DNA from: Flavobacteriaceae bacterium
GTDB lineage: Bacteria > Bacteroidota > Bacteroidia > Flavobacteriales > Flavobacteriaceae
Assembly: GCA_016763215.1 (NCBI GenBank)
Contig: JAESUF010000340.1
Span: 1-7,369 of the forward strand
Direction: 5' to 3'
Length of the DNA stretch: 7,369 nt
Under the pieces are notes generated by a model, which was given only the letters and a program-made list of their open reading frames with translations, ran no database searches and had not been told where the DNA came from. Below, in pieces: positions 1-6,776 of this stretch. Made by a program: the position numbers and the translations under genes. Position 1 is the stretch's first letter; each line of letters begins with the position of its first letter.

Positions 1-1431
1 TGTTAAAACAATTTCTGGGCGAGAGGTGTCGCTATTTCTTTGGAAAGAACCTGTAGACTGATGTGATTGCATTTCTTCAGTAATACTCAGCATATTGGAA
101 CCGTTAGAACTCACAAAGAACCCTTGAGCGGGAGCAATATAGAATGCACTTGATGCTTGATTAATTTGATCGTAAGAACCGGTTGACTCATCCCAAAACC
201 AAATGGTTGATTCAGTTAAAAAATCAGAATCAGAATCATTTATTTTTAAAACATTATTTGTAGCGTCTCCATTATTATTCGCTGCAATAAAGGATGGGTA
301 CGGATTTCCAACAAGGTTAAACCCGTTAGAGTTTGAAGAAATTGACACTCCAACATCAGCAACAGACATCGTTCCTGTAAAAGAGATGTCACCAGACGAA
401 GCTAGTTTAATTGACCTTCCAGTACCTACCGTAAAATCTCCTGTCCCTGAGGCTCCATCTTGATAATAGTCCCAGCCAGCAGTAGAATTGTTGTACGCTC
501 CTAAACCTCTATTACTTCCTGTTCCTATTGCTAAACCTTCTGCAGAAGCAAAAGCATCTATATCTTGATCAGTAACTGGGGAAGATATTAAGTACCAATT
601 AGTAGTTCCTAGGTTTCTATTGTATGTAATATTTCCGCTTGATGTCCCTGTTACTCGCAAGGAGCTACCAGAATTAGCAGTTAACGTTCCACTATTGGAT
701 AAGTTCCCATTTATAGTTAATCCATTACCTCCAGATAAATTGAAGATACTACTAGAAATTAGGATTAAATTTTGAACGTCAGCATCTTGATCAAGTGTAA
801 CAGCATTCGTTCCAATTATTTCAACAGGAGTCGATGTGGAATTTGGAACAGAACTGCTATTCCATGTACTTGTACTTGACCAGTTACCACCACCAGAAAC
901 ATTAGAATCATAGGTTATATATCTGTAGCCTATTTCATCACCTTCTGTCCAAGAAGTTTGATATCCTCCACCTGGAGTAACTCTACCAAAACCTGAAGCT
1001 AAATCTGTATTACTTATATAAAATATATACTCAACTGTTGTGCCTGCTGTATTGGCAGAACTAGGTATCGAAACAGTCCATGTTCTATTAGGGTCAGCAA
1101 AGTTAGAGAAGCTACCAGACACAGAGATTCCATTTGATTTTGTAGGTACGCTACTATTTGTTGTATACACACAAAAAACACTCATTCCAGAAGTATCGAA
1201 GGTGAAGTTTACAAAAAGTTCTGTGTCTCCTCCGTTGTTATTGATTGTGTTTTTTGAAAAACTTGTATATCCATCATCCTGTCTCATTGTAGTGGCAGCA
1301 CTATAGCCACTTGGAGTGTAAGAAAGTACAAGATCTGGATCGTGTCCGTTTCCGGATTGAGCAACAATAGCTGTATTTACTAGCGAGCAAAACACTATTG
1401 TTAATACTAATAATATGTAATTTTTTTTCAT
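1..1431 (-). CDS. Large exported adhesin-like / T9SS-cargo-like protein, C-terminus cut by window edge
   Basis: An open frame of 477 codons runs without a stop from an ATG at 1431 to base 1, so only the N-terminal part is present. Residues 1-24 are a typical signal peptide (MKK, a hydrophobic stretch, then IVA before Q25); there is no lipobox. Residues 26-175 are a beta-rich, Asn/Ser/Thr/Gly-rich region that I do not recognise. Residues 181-196 (GGNWSSTSTW...VP) open a repeat-like beta segment ('TLDQDADVQNL', 'LTINGNLSNSGTL') of the kind seen in Flavobacteria surface proteins. LVGNPYPS (373-380) and APAQGFF (433-439) are recurring motifs in Bacteroidota proteins that end in a T9SS type A sorting domain. 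That domain would lie outside the window, so secretion through T9SS is inference. No catalytic residues can be assigned. It is separated from the upstream peptidase gene by a strong terminator, so it is probably its own transcription unit. Confidence 0.85.
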   Translation of the reverse strand, partial: MKKNYILLVLTIVFCSLVNTAIVAQSGNGHDPDLVLSYTPSGYSAATTMRQDDGYTSFSKNTINNNGGDTELFVNFTFDTSGMSVFCVYTTNSSVPTKSNGISVSGSFSNFADPNRTWTVSIPSSANTAGTTVEYIFYISNTDLASGFGRVTPGGGYQTSWTEGDEIGYRYITYDSNVSGGGNWSSTSTWNSSSVPNSTSTPVEIIGTNAVTLDQDADVQNLILISSSIFNLSGGNGLTINGNLSNSGTLTANSGSSLRVTGTSSGNITYNRNLGTTNWYLISSPVTDQDIDAFASAEGLAIGTGSNRGLGAYNNSTAGWDYYQDGASGTGDFTVGTGRSIKLASSGDISFTGTMSVADVGVSISSNSNGFNLVGNPYPSFIAANNNGDATNNVLKINDSDSDFLTESTIWFWDESTGSYDQINQASSAFYIAPAQGFFVSSNGSNMLSITEEMQSHQSTGSFQRNSDTSRPEIVLT

Positions 1432-1462
1432 AAAAGATTGATTAAAAAATAATTATGTTTTC

Positions 1463-1470
1463 TAAAAGTA
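1463..1470 (-). promoter_or_regulatory. Possible -7 element for the adhesin-like gene
   Basis: On the minus strand this reads TACTTTTA, seven of eight positions of the Bacteroidota -7 consensus TAnnTTTG, about 31 nt before the ATG at 1431. No convincing TTG (-33) element lies at the usual spacing upstream. In AT-rich DNA such a match can occur by chance, so this is only a candidate. The rest of the 1432-1594 gap holds the terminator of the upstream gene and nothing else I can recognise. Confidence 0.2.
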
Positions 1471-1534
1471 ACAGTTTATGACCGCCATAAAAATTAAATA
1501 ATTTCCGAAATCGTTTTCGTGTTGATAACAAGAC

Positions 1535-1572
1535 AAAAAAACACCCAATTGAGAATTCAATTGGGTGTTTTT
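1535..1572 (-). terminator. Intrinsic terminator of the 713-aa M1 peptidase gene
   Basis: A perfect inverted repeat of up to 16 bp pairs 1537-1552 with 1557-1572 around a 4-nt loop. On the minus strand the stem is followed by seven T (1541-1535, the first five of which can also pair). The hairpin starts 22 nt after the stop codon at 1595. The opposite strand ends in GGGTGTTTTT, so it might also terminate plus-strand transcripts, but no plus-strand gene is seen here. The stem has the core CCCAATTG / CAATTGGG, closely similar to the terminator at 3888-3924. Confidence 0.9.
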
Positions 1573-1594
1573 AATTAAAATTTAGATAAAAATT

Positions 1595-3736
1595 TTATCC
1601 TTTCACTTTATTCTTAAATTTCTCGAATTTAGATTCCTGTTTGTTAGGAAAACTATTATTTGAGGTATCTACATCAGCAGTTTCTAAATCGGGATCTATA
1701 GTAATATTAACGATCTCTTTGTCTGAATGAATTGCTTTTGTAACTTCTTTATCATTATACCTCCAGATTTGTGCAGGATATGTTTTTCTTCCTTTTGTAC
1801 CATCTTTATAAGTAAACTCAACAATAATAGGCATTACCAAACCTCCAGGCTTTTCAAAGGTCATTTCATAGAAGAATTTTGAGTTTGCTTTTTTAGCATT
1901 CTCATCACTAAAAGTTAAACCTTCAGAAGTATCTTCAATAAAATCAATCCTATTATTATCTCCAGCCTTTGCATAGAATTTCTTTACATTCTTAATCCCG
2001 ATATCTGTTACATCAGTAGTATAAAACCAACCTCTCCAAAACCAATCTAAATCCAATGCAGATGCATCTTCCATTGATCTAAAGAAATCTTCAGGTGTTG
2101 GGCGCTTAAACATCCATCGTTGTGAATACGTTTTAAATGCATGGTCAAATAATTCTTTACCCATTATAGTTTCACGTAAAATCCACAATGCAGTTGCTGG
2201 CTTTCCGTACGCATTGTTCCCAAAACTATATACGTTATCTCCTTTCGACATAATTGGGGCTATTCTAGATTGATCTCCTCCCATATATCCAACGATGTTT
2301 TTTGGAAGTCCTCTTACTATTGGGAAATTTTCATCATAATCTTTTTCAGCTAGCATTTCAACAAAAGAATTTAATCCTTCATCCATCCATGTCCATTGAC
2401 GTTCGTCTGAGTTAACAATCATAGGGAAGAAGTTATGTCCAACTTCATGAATTGTAACCTTAATCACTCTATATTTTGTTCTGTCTGAATAAGTTCCATC
2501 AGGATTAGGTCTCCCTGGATTGAAGCAAATTTGTGGATATTCCATTCCCATTTGTCCATCAACGGAGATTGCTTTGTGATATGGATAATCAAAAGTATAT
2601 CTAGAATATGTTTTTAAGGTTTGAGCAACCGCTCTTGTAGAATGTTCACCATATAAAGGATTTGCTTCTTTAGAATAATATGAATACGCCATTACAGTTC
2701 TTCCATTGATATCTACTGCCATTCCATCCCAAATAAATTTTCTAGAAGTAGCGAACGCATAATCACGAACATTTTTAGCGATGAATTTCCAAGTCTTTGT
2801 TCTCTTAGACCTTCCTTTTTCTATTTTTTCAGCGTCCTTTTGCGTAACAATTTCTACAGGTTTATCAAAAGATTTTTTAGCTTCAGCTAATCTCTTTTGT
2901 TGTTTCTTCGTTAACACTTCACTAGGATTCATTAAAACACCCGTAGCTCCAAGCATATGATCGGCAGGAGTTGTAATATTTACCTCATAGTCACCAAACT
3001 CTAAAGAAAATTCACTTCTTCCCCAGAATTGATCATTTTGCCATCCTTCTACATTGTCATAAGTACATAATCTTGGAAAAAATTGAGCAATTACATAATT
3101 GTTATTTCCATCTGCAGGGAAGTGTTCAAAACCAGATCGACCGCCTTGTGTTCTATGATTGTTAATGTTGTACCACCATTTTATATTGAAAGAAAATGTT
3201 TCACCAGAAGCCAATGGCTTAGATAAATTGATACGCATCATTGTTTGATTGATGGTATGAGATAATTTGCTGCCATTAGAATTTGTAACGCTTTCAATTT
3301 TAAAACCACCATCAAAAGAGTTGTCTCCAAAAGATCTTTCGAACCGATTTTTAGAAGTTCTTTTGGGAATTCTACTTGGTTGAATATCTGGAGTTTTAGA
3401 ATCTGAAGCACGCATGTTCTGATCTAATTGTAACCAGAGGTAAGGTAAATCGTCATCTGAATTGTTATGGTAAGTAATAGTTTCACTACCAGAGATTTTT
3501 TGATTGTCATCATTTAAAGTGATGTTCATTACGTAATCAACTTTTTGCTGGGTATACTTTTTACCAGGAGCTCCAGATGCAGTATGCTGATTGTTTGGAG
3601 TTGCAAATTCATCTTTAAGTTGTTTGAATTTGTTTTGATTTGTATGCCCTTTCTTCGTTTTTTTCGGAGCATTTTGCGCAAAAGCAGCAGCCGAAATAAA
3701 TAATACTGAAAGTACAAGAGAAGCTAGTTTCTTCAT
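1595..3736 (-). CDS. Exported M1-family zinc metallopeptidase, shorter paralogue (713 aa)
   Basis: Predicted zinc aminopeptidase of the gluzincin M1 family, acting in the periplasm or outer envelope. Residues 1-20 form a signal peptide (MKK...AFA, cleavage before Q21). An N-terminal beta-sandwich domain covers about 60-260. The catalytic domain (about 310-575) has H430-E-V-G-H434 and E453, exactly the M1 zinc spacing HExxH-x18-E, within WTWMDEG. G397-M-E-Y400 takes the place of the GxMEN exopeptidase motif, and Y510 in NAYGKPA fits the transition-state tyrosine. A C-terminal beta domain (about 585-690) ends in the Bacteroidota-type stretch IWR...DPDLETAD and the basic tail SKFEKFKNKVKG. There is no T9SS sorting domain. 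It is a paralogue of the 753-aa gene upstream: 25 residues from HEVGH through MDEG are identical. It lacks about 36 residues found in that copy near 590-655. The start is fixed by the signal peptide; no Shine-Dalgarno is visible. It has its own leader and terminator, so probably a single-gene transcript. The substrate is unknown. Confidence 0.95.
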   Translation of the reverse strand: MKKLASLVLSVLFISAAAFAQNAPKKTKKGHTNQNKFKQLKDEFATPNNQHTASGAPGKKYTQQKVDYVMNITLNDDNQKISGSETITYHNNSDDDLPYLWLQLDQNMRASDSKTPDIQPSRIPKRTSKNRFERSFGDNSFDGGFKIESVTNSNGSKLSHTINQTMMRINLSKPLASGETFSFNIKWWYNINNHRTQGGRSGFEHFPADGNNNYVIAQFFPRLCTYDNVEGWQNDQFWGRSEFSLEFGDYEVNITTPADHMLGATGVLMNPSEVLTKKQQKRLAEAKKSFDKPVEIVTQKDAEKIEKGRSKRTKTWKFIAKNVRDYAFATSRKFIWDGMAVDINGRTVMAYSYYSKEANPLYGEHSTRAVAQTLKTYSRYTFDYPYHKAISVDGQMGMEYPQICFNPGRPNPDGTYSDRTKYRVIKVTIHEVGHNFFPMIVNSDERQWTWMDEGLNSFVEMLAEKDYDENFPIVRGLPKNIVGYMGGDQSRIAPIMSKGDNVYSFGNNAYGKPATALWILRETIMGKELFDHAFKTYSQRWMFKRPTPEDFFRSMEDASALDLDWFWRGWFYTTDVTDIGIKNVKKFYAKAGDNNRIDFIEDTSEGLTFSDENAKKANSKFFYEMTFEKPGGLVMPIIVEFTYKDGTKGRKTYPAQIWRYNDKEVTKAIHSDKEIVNITIDPDLETADVDTSNNSFPNKQESKFEKFKNKVKG

Positions 3737-3751
3737 TGTTATGACTTTTGA

Positions 3752-3815
3752 TTTAAAATGAGCGTTAAATTAAGTATTAGGGATTAGAAAGTGGTGGAAA
3801 TATTGAAGTTTAACA
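3752..3815 (-). promoter_or_regulatory. Conserved leader/promoter region of the 713-aa M1 gene
   Basis: This region matches the leader of the paralogous gene (6228-6292) almost without gaps. It contains a perfect 21-nt block (3752-3772; core AACGCTCATTTTAAA on the minus strand) 16-36 nt before the ATG, a conserved TTTCTA, and the block TGTTAAACTT (3815-3806) about 70 nt before the ATG. In the paralogue these positions fit a TTG / TAnnTTTC promoter; here the first reads GTG and the second lacks TA, so the promoter is less canonical. A separate perfect -7 match, TACTTTTG, lies at 3855-3848 but without a TTG at normal spacing. The conservation is seen directly; the regulatory role is inferred. 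Confidence 0.45.
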
Positions 3816-3887
3816 CATTTTTAAAACGGATGAAGGAAGGTGAATAACAAAAGTAAATAGAGAATAAGTTTTTTGATTACTGATAAC

Positions 3888-3924
3888 AAAAAAAACGTCC
3901 AATTGAAACCAATTGGACGTTTTT
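3888..3924 (-). terminator. Intrinsic terminator of the 753-aa M1 peptidase gene
   Basis: A perfect 15-bp inverted repeat pairs 3891-3905 with 3910-3924 around a 4-nt loop. On the minus strand it is followed by a run of eight T (3895-3888). It begins 23 nt after the stop codon at 3948, nearly the same offset as the terminator of the downstream paralogue. The stem shares the CCAATTG / CAATTGG core with that terminator, while the base of the stem differs (ACGT rather than ACAC). It should separate the two peptidase genes into different transcripts. Confidence 0.92.
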
Positions 3925-3947
3925 AAAATAGTATTTATTAGGGATGC

Positions 3948-6209
3948 TTATCCTTTTACTTTGTTCTTAAATTTTTCAAATTTAGAATCTTTTTTCTTAG
4001 GCCAGCTATTGTTTTCAGTATCAATATCTGCTGTTTCTAAATCAGGATCAATTTTAAAGCTTTTTATTTCTTGAGAAGATCTAAATACTTTTTTCACTTC
4101 TTTGTCATTTCTCATCCAAATTTGTGCAGGGAACGTAATTTTCTCTTTTGTTCCATCAGCATATTCTAATTCAACAATGATAGGCATTACCAATCCTCCT
4201 GGTTTTTCGAAAGTAACTTCGTAAAAATAATTTGGAGCATCTTTAAGTTGAGCTTTTTGATCATCAGTCATTTTAGCAATGTGTTTTTTGATCACATCAA
4301 AGTCCATTGCTTTCATTGGTTTTGCTTCAACACCTTCTTTTTCTTCAGCAAAGTATACTAACTTACCTTCATAATCAGCTAAGTTTAGGTTAAATCTCTT
4401 TGCTTGGTCTTTAGCCGCTTGTGTTGGTTTATCTGTTAAGTAGTATTTCTTAACATCTTTGATTCCGATATCATTATAATCAGTTGTATAGAACCATCCT
4501 CTCCAGAACCAATCTAGGTCCATTGCAGCAGCATCTTCCATTGTTCTAAAGAAATCTGCAGGGCTAGGGTGTTTAAACATCCAACGTTTAGAATAGGTTT
4601 TAAAAGCATAGTCGAATAATTCAGGTCCCATAATTGTATTACGTAACATATACAATCCAGCAGCTGGTTTTGTATAAGCGTTTGGTCCAAAATTCTTTAC
4701 ATAATCCCCTTGAGACATGATAGGAGAAAGATTCTCTTGATCAATACTCATATAACGTACAATATCTTTCGGAAGATTTCCTGTAAAGAAATTAGGATCG
4801 TAATCTAATTCAGCTAAGATTTCAACAAAAGAATTAATTCCTTCATCCATCCATGTCCATTGACGCTCATCAGAGTTTACAATCATCGGGAAGAAGTTGT
4901 GTCCTACCTCATGAGTAATTACTCCAATCATTCCTCTTTTTGTTCTTTCAGAATAAGTTCCGTCTGGATTAGGACGCCCGTAGTTGAAACAAATCATTGG
5001 GTACTCCATTCCTTGACGATCTGCATGTACAGAAATAGCTTTGCTATATGGGTAGTCAAAAGTCATTTTAGAATACTCTTCTAAAGTGTTTGCAACAACT
5101 CTAGTTGAATGTTCTTCCCATAAAGGGTTTCCTTCTTTAGGATATAAAGAAACTGCCATTACAGTCTTTCCATTGATATCAACAGCCATAGCATCCCAGA
5201 TGTATTTTCTAGAAGATGCCCAAGCAAAGTCTCGTACATTTTTAGCATTAAAGTGCCATGTTTTTGTTTTTGTAGTACTTCCTTTTTCAGCTTTTTCAGC
5301 TTCTTCTTGAGTTACAATAAAAACAGGATCTTTAAAAGATTTTCTTGCTTCTTCGAAACGCTTACGTTGCACTCTTGTTAAGACTTTCTTTTCATTTTGT
5401 AATTCTCCAGTAGCATCAACAATATGATCTGCAGGAACTGTTAATTTAACATCATAGTCACCGAACTCTAAAGCCCATTCACTACGACCCCAAAATTGCA
5501 TGTTCTGCCATCCTTCTATATTGTCATATACTGCTAAACGTGGAAAGAATTGAGCAATCGTATAGTTTTTGTTTCCGTCAGGAAAGGATTCAAAACCAGA
5601 TCTACCACCATCAGTAGCAGAGTTGTTTATTAAATAGTTCCATTTAATGTTAAACTTATAGCTAGCACCTGGAGCTAATGGCTTTGGTAAGTTAATTCTC
5701 ATCATGGTTCTATTAATCGTATGAGACAAAGCGCTACCATCAGTATTTGTTACTGCTTCGATTTTAAAACCAAAATCAGAAGGTTTTTTTAAGTTTGTAT
5801 TTGTAAAAGTGTTTGGCCCATTAAAAGCACTACCACCTAAACTTTCACCTTGTGCTAAAGGTGTTTTAGAATCTGGTGCTCTCATGTTTTGATCCAATTG
5901 CATCCATAAGTATTCTAATTGATCTTTAGAATTATTCTGATAGGTAATTGTTTCATTTCCGTAGATACGATTTGTTTTCTCGTCTAAGGTAATGTCCATT
6001 ACATAATCTACTTTCTGTTGTGTGTACTCATGTCCTGGTGCACCCGAAGCAGTTCTTCTACTATTAGGGGTTGGGAGTACATCTTTAAGTTGTCTAAACT
6101 TATTTTGATCGGTATGTCCTTTCTGTGGCTGTTTTTTTTGCGTGTTCTGTGCAAATACAGAAGTAGCTACAAACAACATAGAAAGTACAAAAGAAGCTGA
6201 TTTCTTCAT
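3948..6209 (-). CDS. Exported M1-family zinc metallopeptidase, longer paralogue (753 aa)
   Basis: Predicted secreted gluzincin M1 aminopeptidase. Residues 1-20 are a signal peptide (MKK...VFA before Q21). Residues about 60-262 form the N-terminal beta-sandwich domain. The catalytic domain (about 315-580) carries H433-E-V-G-H437 and E456 (HExxH-x18-E), G400-M-E-Y403 in place of GxMEN, and Y512 in NAYTKPA as the probable catalytic tyrosine. The C-terminal beta domain is preceded by a charged, Lys/Asp-rich segment (about 590-655) largely absent from the 713-aa copy. The C-terminus DPDLETADID...SKFEKFKNKVKG is nearly identical to the paralogue; no T9SS sorting domain is present. It begins 69 nt after the stop of the DUF6702-type gene with no terminator between, so read-through from that gene is possible in addition to its own promoter. 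The start is supported by the signal peptide and by alignment with the paralogue. The family is certain; the natural substrate is not known. Confidence 0.95.
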   Translation of the reverse strand: MKKSASFVLSMLFVATSVFAQNTQKKQPQKGHTDQNKFRQLKDVLPTPNSRRTASGAPGHEYTQQKVDYVMDITLDEKTNRIYGNETITYQNNSKDQLEYLWMQLDQNMRAPDSKTPLAQGESLGGSAFNGPNTFTNTNLKKPSDFGFKIEAVTNTDGSALSHTINRTMMRINLPKPLAPGASYKFNIKWNYLINNSATDGGRSGFESFPDGNKNYTIAQFFPRLAVYDNIEGWQNMQFWGRSEWALEFGDYDVKLTVPADHIVDATGELQNEKKVLTRVQRKRFEEARKSFKDPVFIVTQEEAEKAEKGSTTKTKTWHFNAKNVRDFAWASSRKYIWDAMAVDINGKTVMAVSLYPKEGNPLWEEHSTRVVANTLEEYSKMTFDYPYSKAISVHADRQGMEYPMICFNYGRPNPDGTYSERTKRGMIGVITHEVGHNFFPMIVNSDERQWTWMDEGINSFVEILAELDYDPNFFTGNLPKDIVRYMSIDQENLSPIMSQGDYVKNFGPNAYTKPAAGLYMLRNTIMGPELFDYAFKTYSKRWMFKHPSPADFFRTMEDAAAMDLDWFWRGWFYTTDYNDIGIKDVKKYYLTDKPTQAAKDQAKRFNLNLADYEGKLVYFAEEKEGVEAKPMKAMDFDVIKKHIAKMTDDQKAQLKDAPNYFYEVTFEKPGGLVMPIIVELEYADGTKEKITFPAQIWMRNDKEVKKVFRSSQEIKSFKIDPDLETADIDTENNSWPKKKDSKFEKFKNKVKG

Positions 6210-6227
6210 GTTATAAATTGGTTTGAT

Positions 6228-6293
6228 TTTAAAATGAGCGTTAAATTAGTAATTAGGTGCTAGAAACTTAAGGAAATGTTAAAAGTTTAACAA
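6228..6293 (-). promoter_or_regulatory. Promoter and conserved leader of the 753-aa M1 gene
   Basis: On the minus strand a TTG (6293-6291) is followed after 20 nt by TAAGTTTC (6270-6263), seven of eight positions of the Bacteroidota -7 consensus TAnnTTTG at the expected spacing. This would start the transcript near 6256, leaving a leader of about 47 nt. The TTG lies inside the last codons of the upstream DUF6702-type gene (stop at 6281-6279). The perfect 21-nt block shared with the paralogue leader is at 6228-6248, 19-39 nt before the ATG, and contains a short inverted repeat TTTAA-N8-TTAAA. The assignment rests on consensus match and paralogue conservation only. Confidence 0.5.
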
Positions 6294-6776
6294 AGCTTTA
6301 TCATTCTTTTTATTAAGAATTTTACTCCGCCTTTTCTTTCCCACTTTCATTTTTACAACATTTTGTTGTTTGTCAAAATGCTTGAGAAGTATTTTATTTG
6401 ATAAACTTAGTGACGTAGGTTTTTTAATATTTGTAATTTCTAAATAAAAATAAACAAGATCGCCTTCATATTCTTTCCCTAAATATGTAAACACTACGTT
6501 GTTTTTATTGACACTGAAATTTAATTTGTCTTGTAGGTATTTCTCAAAATATGCATCAGCATCTTTAAGTTCTTCTTTTGTTGTTAGCTTCAAGTCTATA
6601 GCATACTCTTTATTTAGAGCAGTTTCAATATCATCCATAAAGACATTGATAATGATTTGTAAACTTTCATTTTCCTTATTGTATTCAATTTGTGTCAGAC
6701 TCAGGTAATATTTATGAGCAGTAAATGATACTAGTGGGAATATAATTAAAAATAATAATAGTTTCTTAAAAGGCAT
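6279..6776 (-). CDS. Small exported DUF6702-type protein (165 aa)
   Basis: A short secreted protein whose start, AHKYYLSLTQIEYN, and following pattern SLQIIINVFMDDIETAL and NKILLKHFDKQQNVV match what I recall of the DUF6702 family, widespread in Bacteroidota and of unknown function. Residues 1-20 are a signal peptide (MPFKK, a Leu/Ile/Phe core, then SFTA); cleavage after A20 would leave H21 as the first mature residue. Only two histidines occur in the mature protein, H21 and H133. Residues 33-115 are predicted as alternating beta strands around an acidic helix-like segment (about 67-83), and the C-terminus (145-160) is strongly basic. It starts 34 nt after the CarboxypepD_reg-like gene and ends 69 nt before the M1 gene, so an operon is likely. 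No enzymatic motif is visible. From memory, this family often sits beside M1 peptidases in Flavobacteria, which suggests but does not prove a shared process. Confidence 0.75.
   Translation of the reverse strand: MPFKKLLLFLIIFPLVSFTAHKYYLSLTQIEYNKENESLQIIINVFMDDIETALNKEYAIDLKLTTKEELKDADAYFEKYLQDKLNFSVNKNNVVFTYLGKEYEGDLVYFYLEITNIKKPTSLSLSNKILLKHFDKQQNVVKMKVGKKRRSKILNKKNDKALLNF

Noticed and set aside
203..1306. Plus-strand reading frames of 86 and 88 codons (203-463 and 1040-1306)
   Set aside because: They lie antisense to an unbroken 477-codon minus-strand frame with signal peptide and family motifs, and show no start signals or recognisable protein features.
2375..2401. 27-nt identical stretch with 4839-4865 as a possible recombination repeat
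   Set aside because: It encodes the invariant zinc-ligand region (around WTWMDEG) of both paralogues, so strong protein constraint explains most of it.
3529..3717. 62-codon minus-strand frame inside the start of the 713-aa M1 gene
   Set aside because: It is a shifted frame of a well-supported gene and encodes an unlikely Lys/Arg/Leu-rich product.
4860..5310. Two adjacent plus-strand frames of 74 codons each
   Set aside because: Both are antisense to the catalytic domain of the 753-aa M1 gene, in its most conserved part; composition follows the opposite strand.
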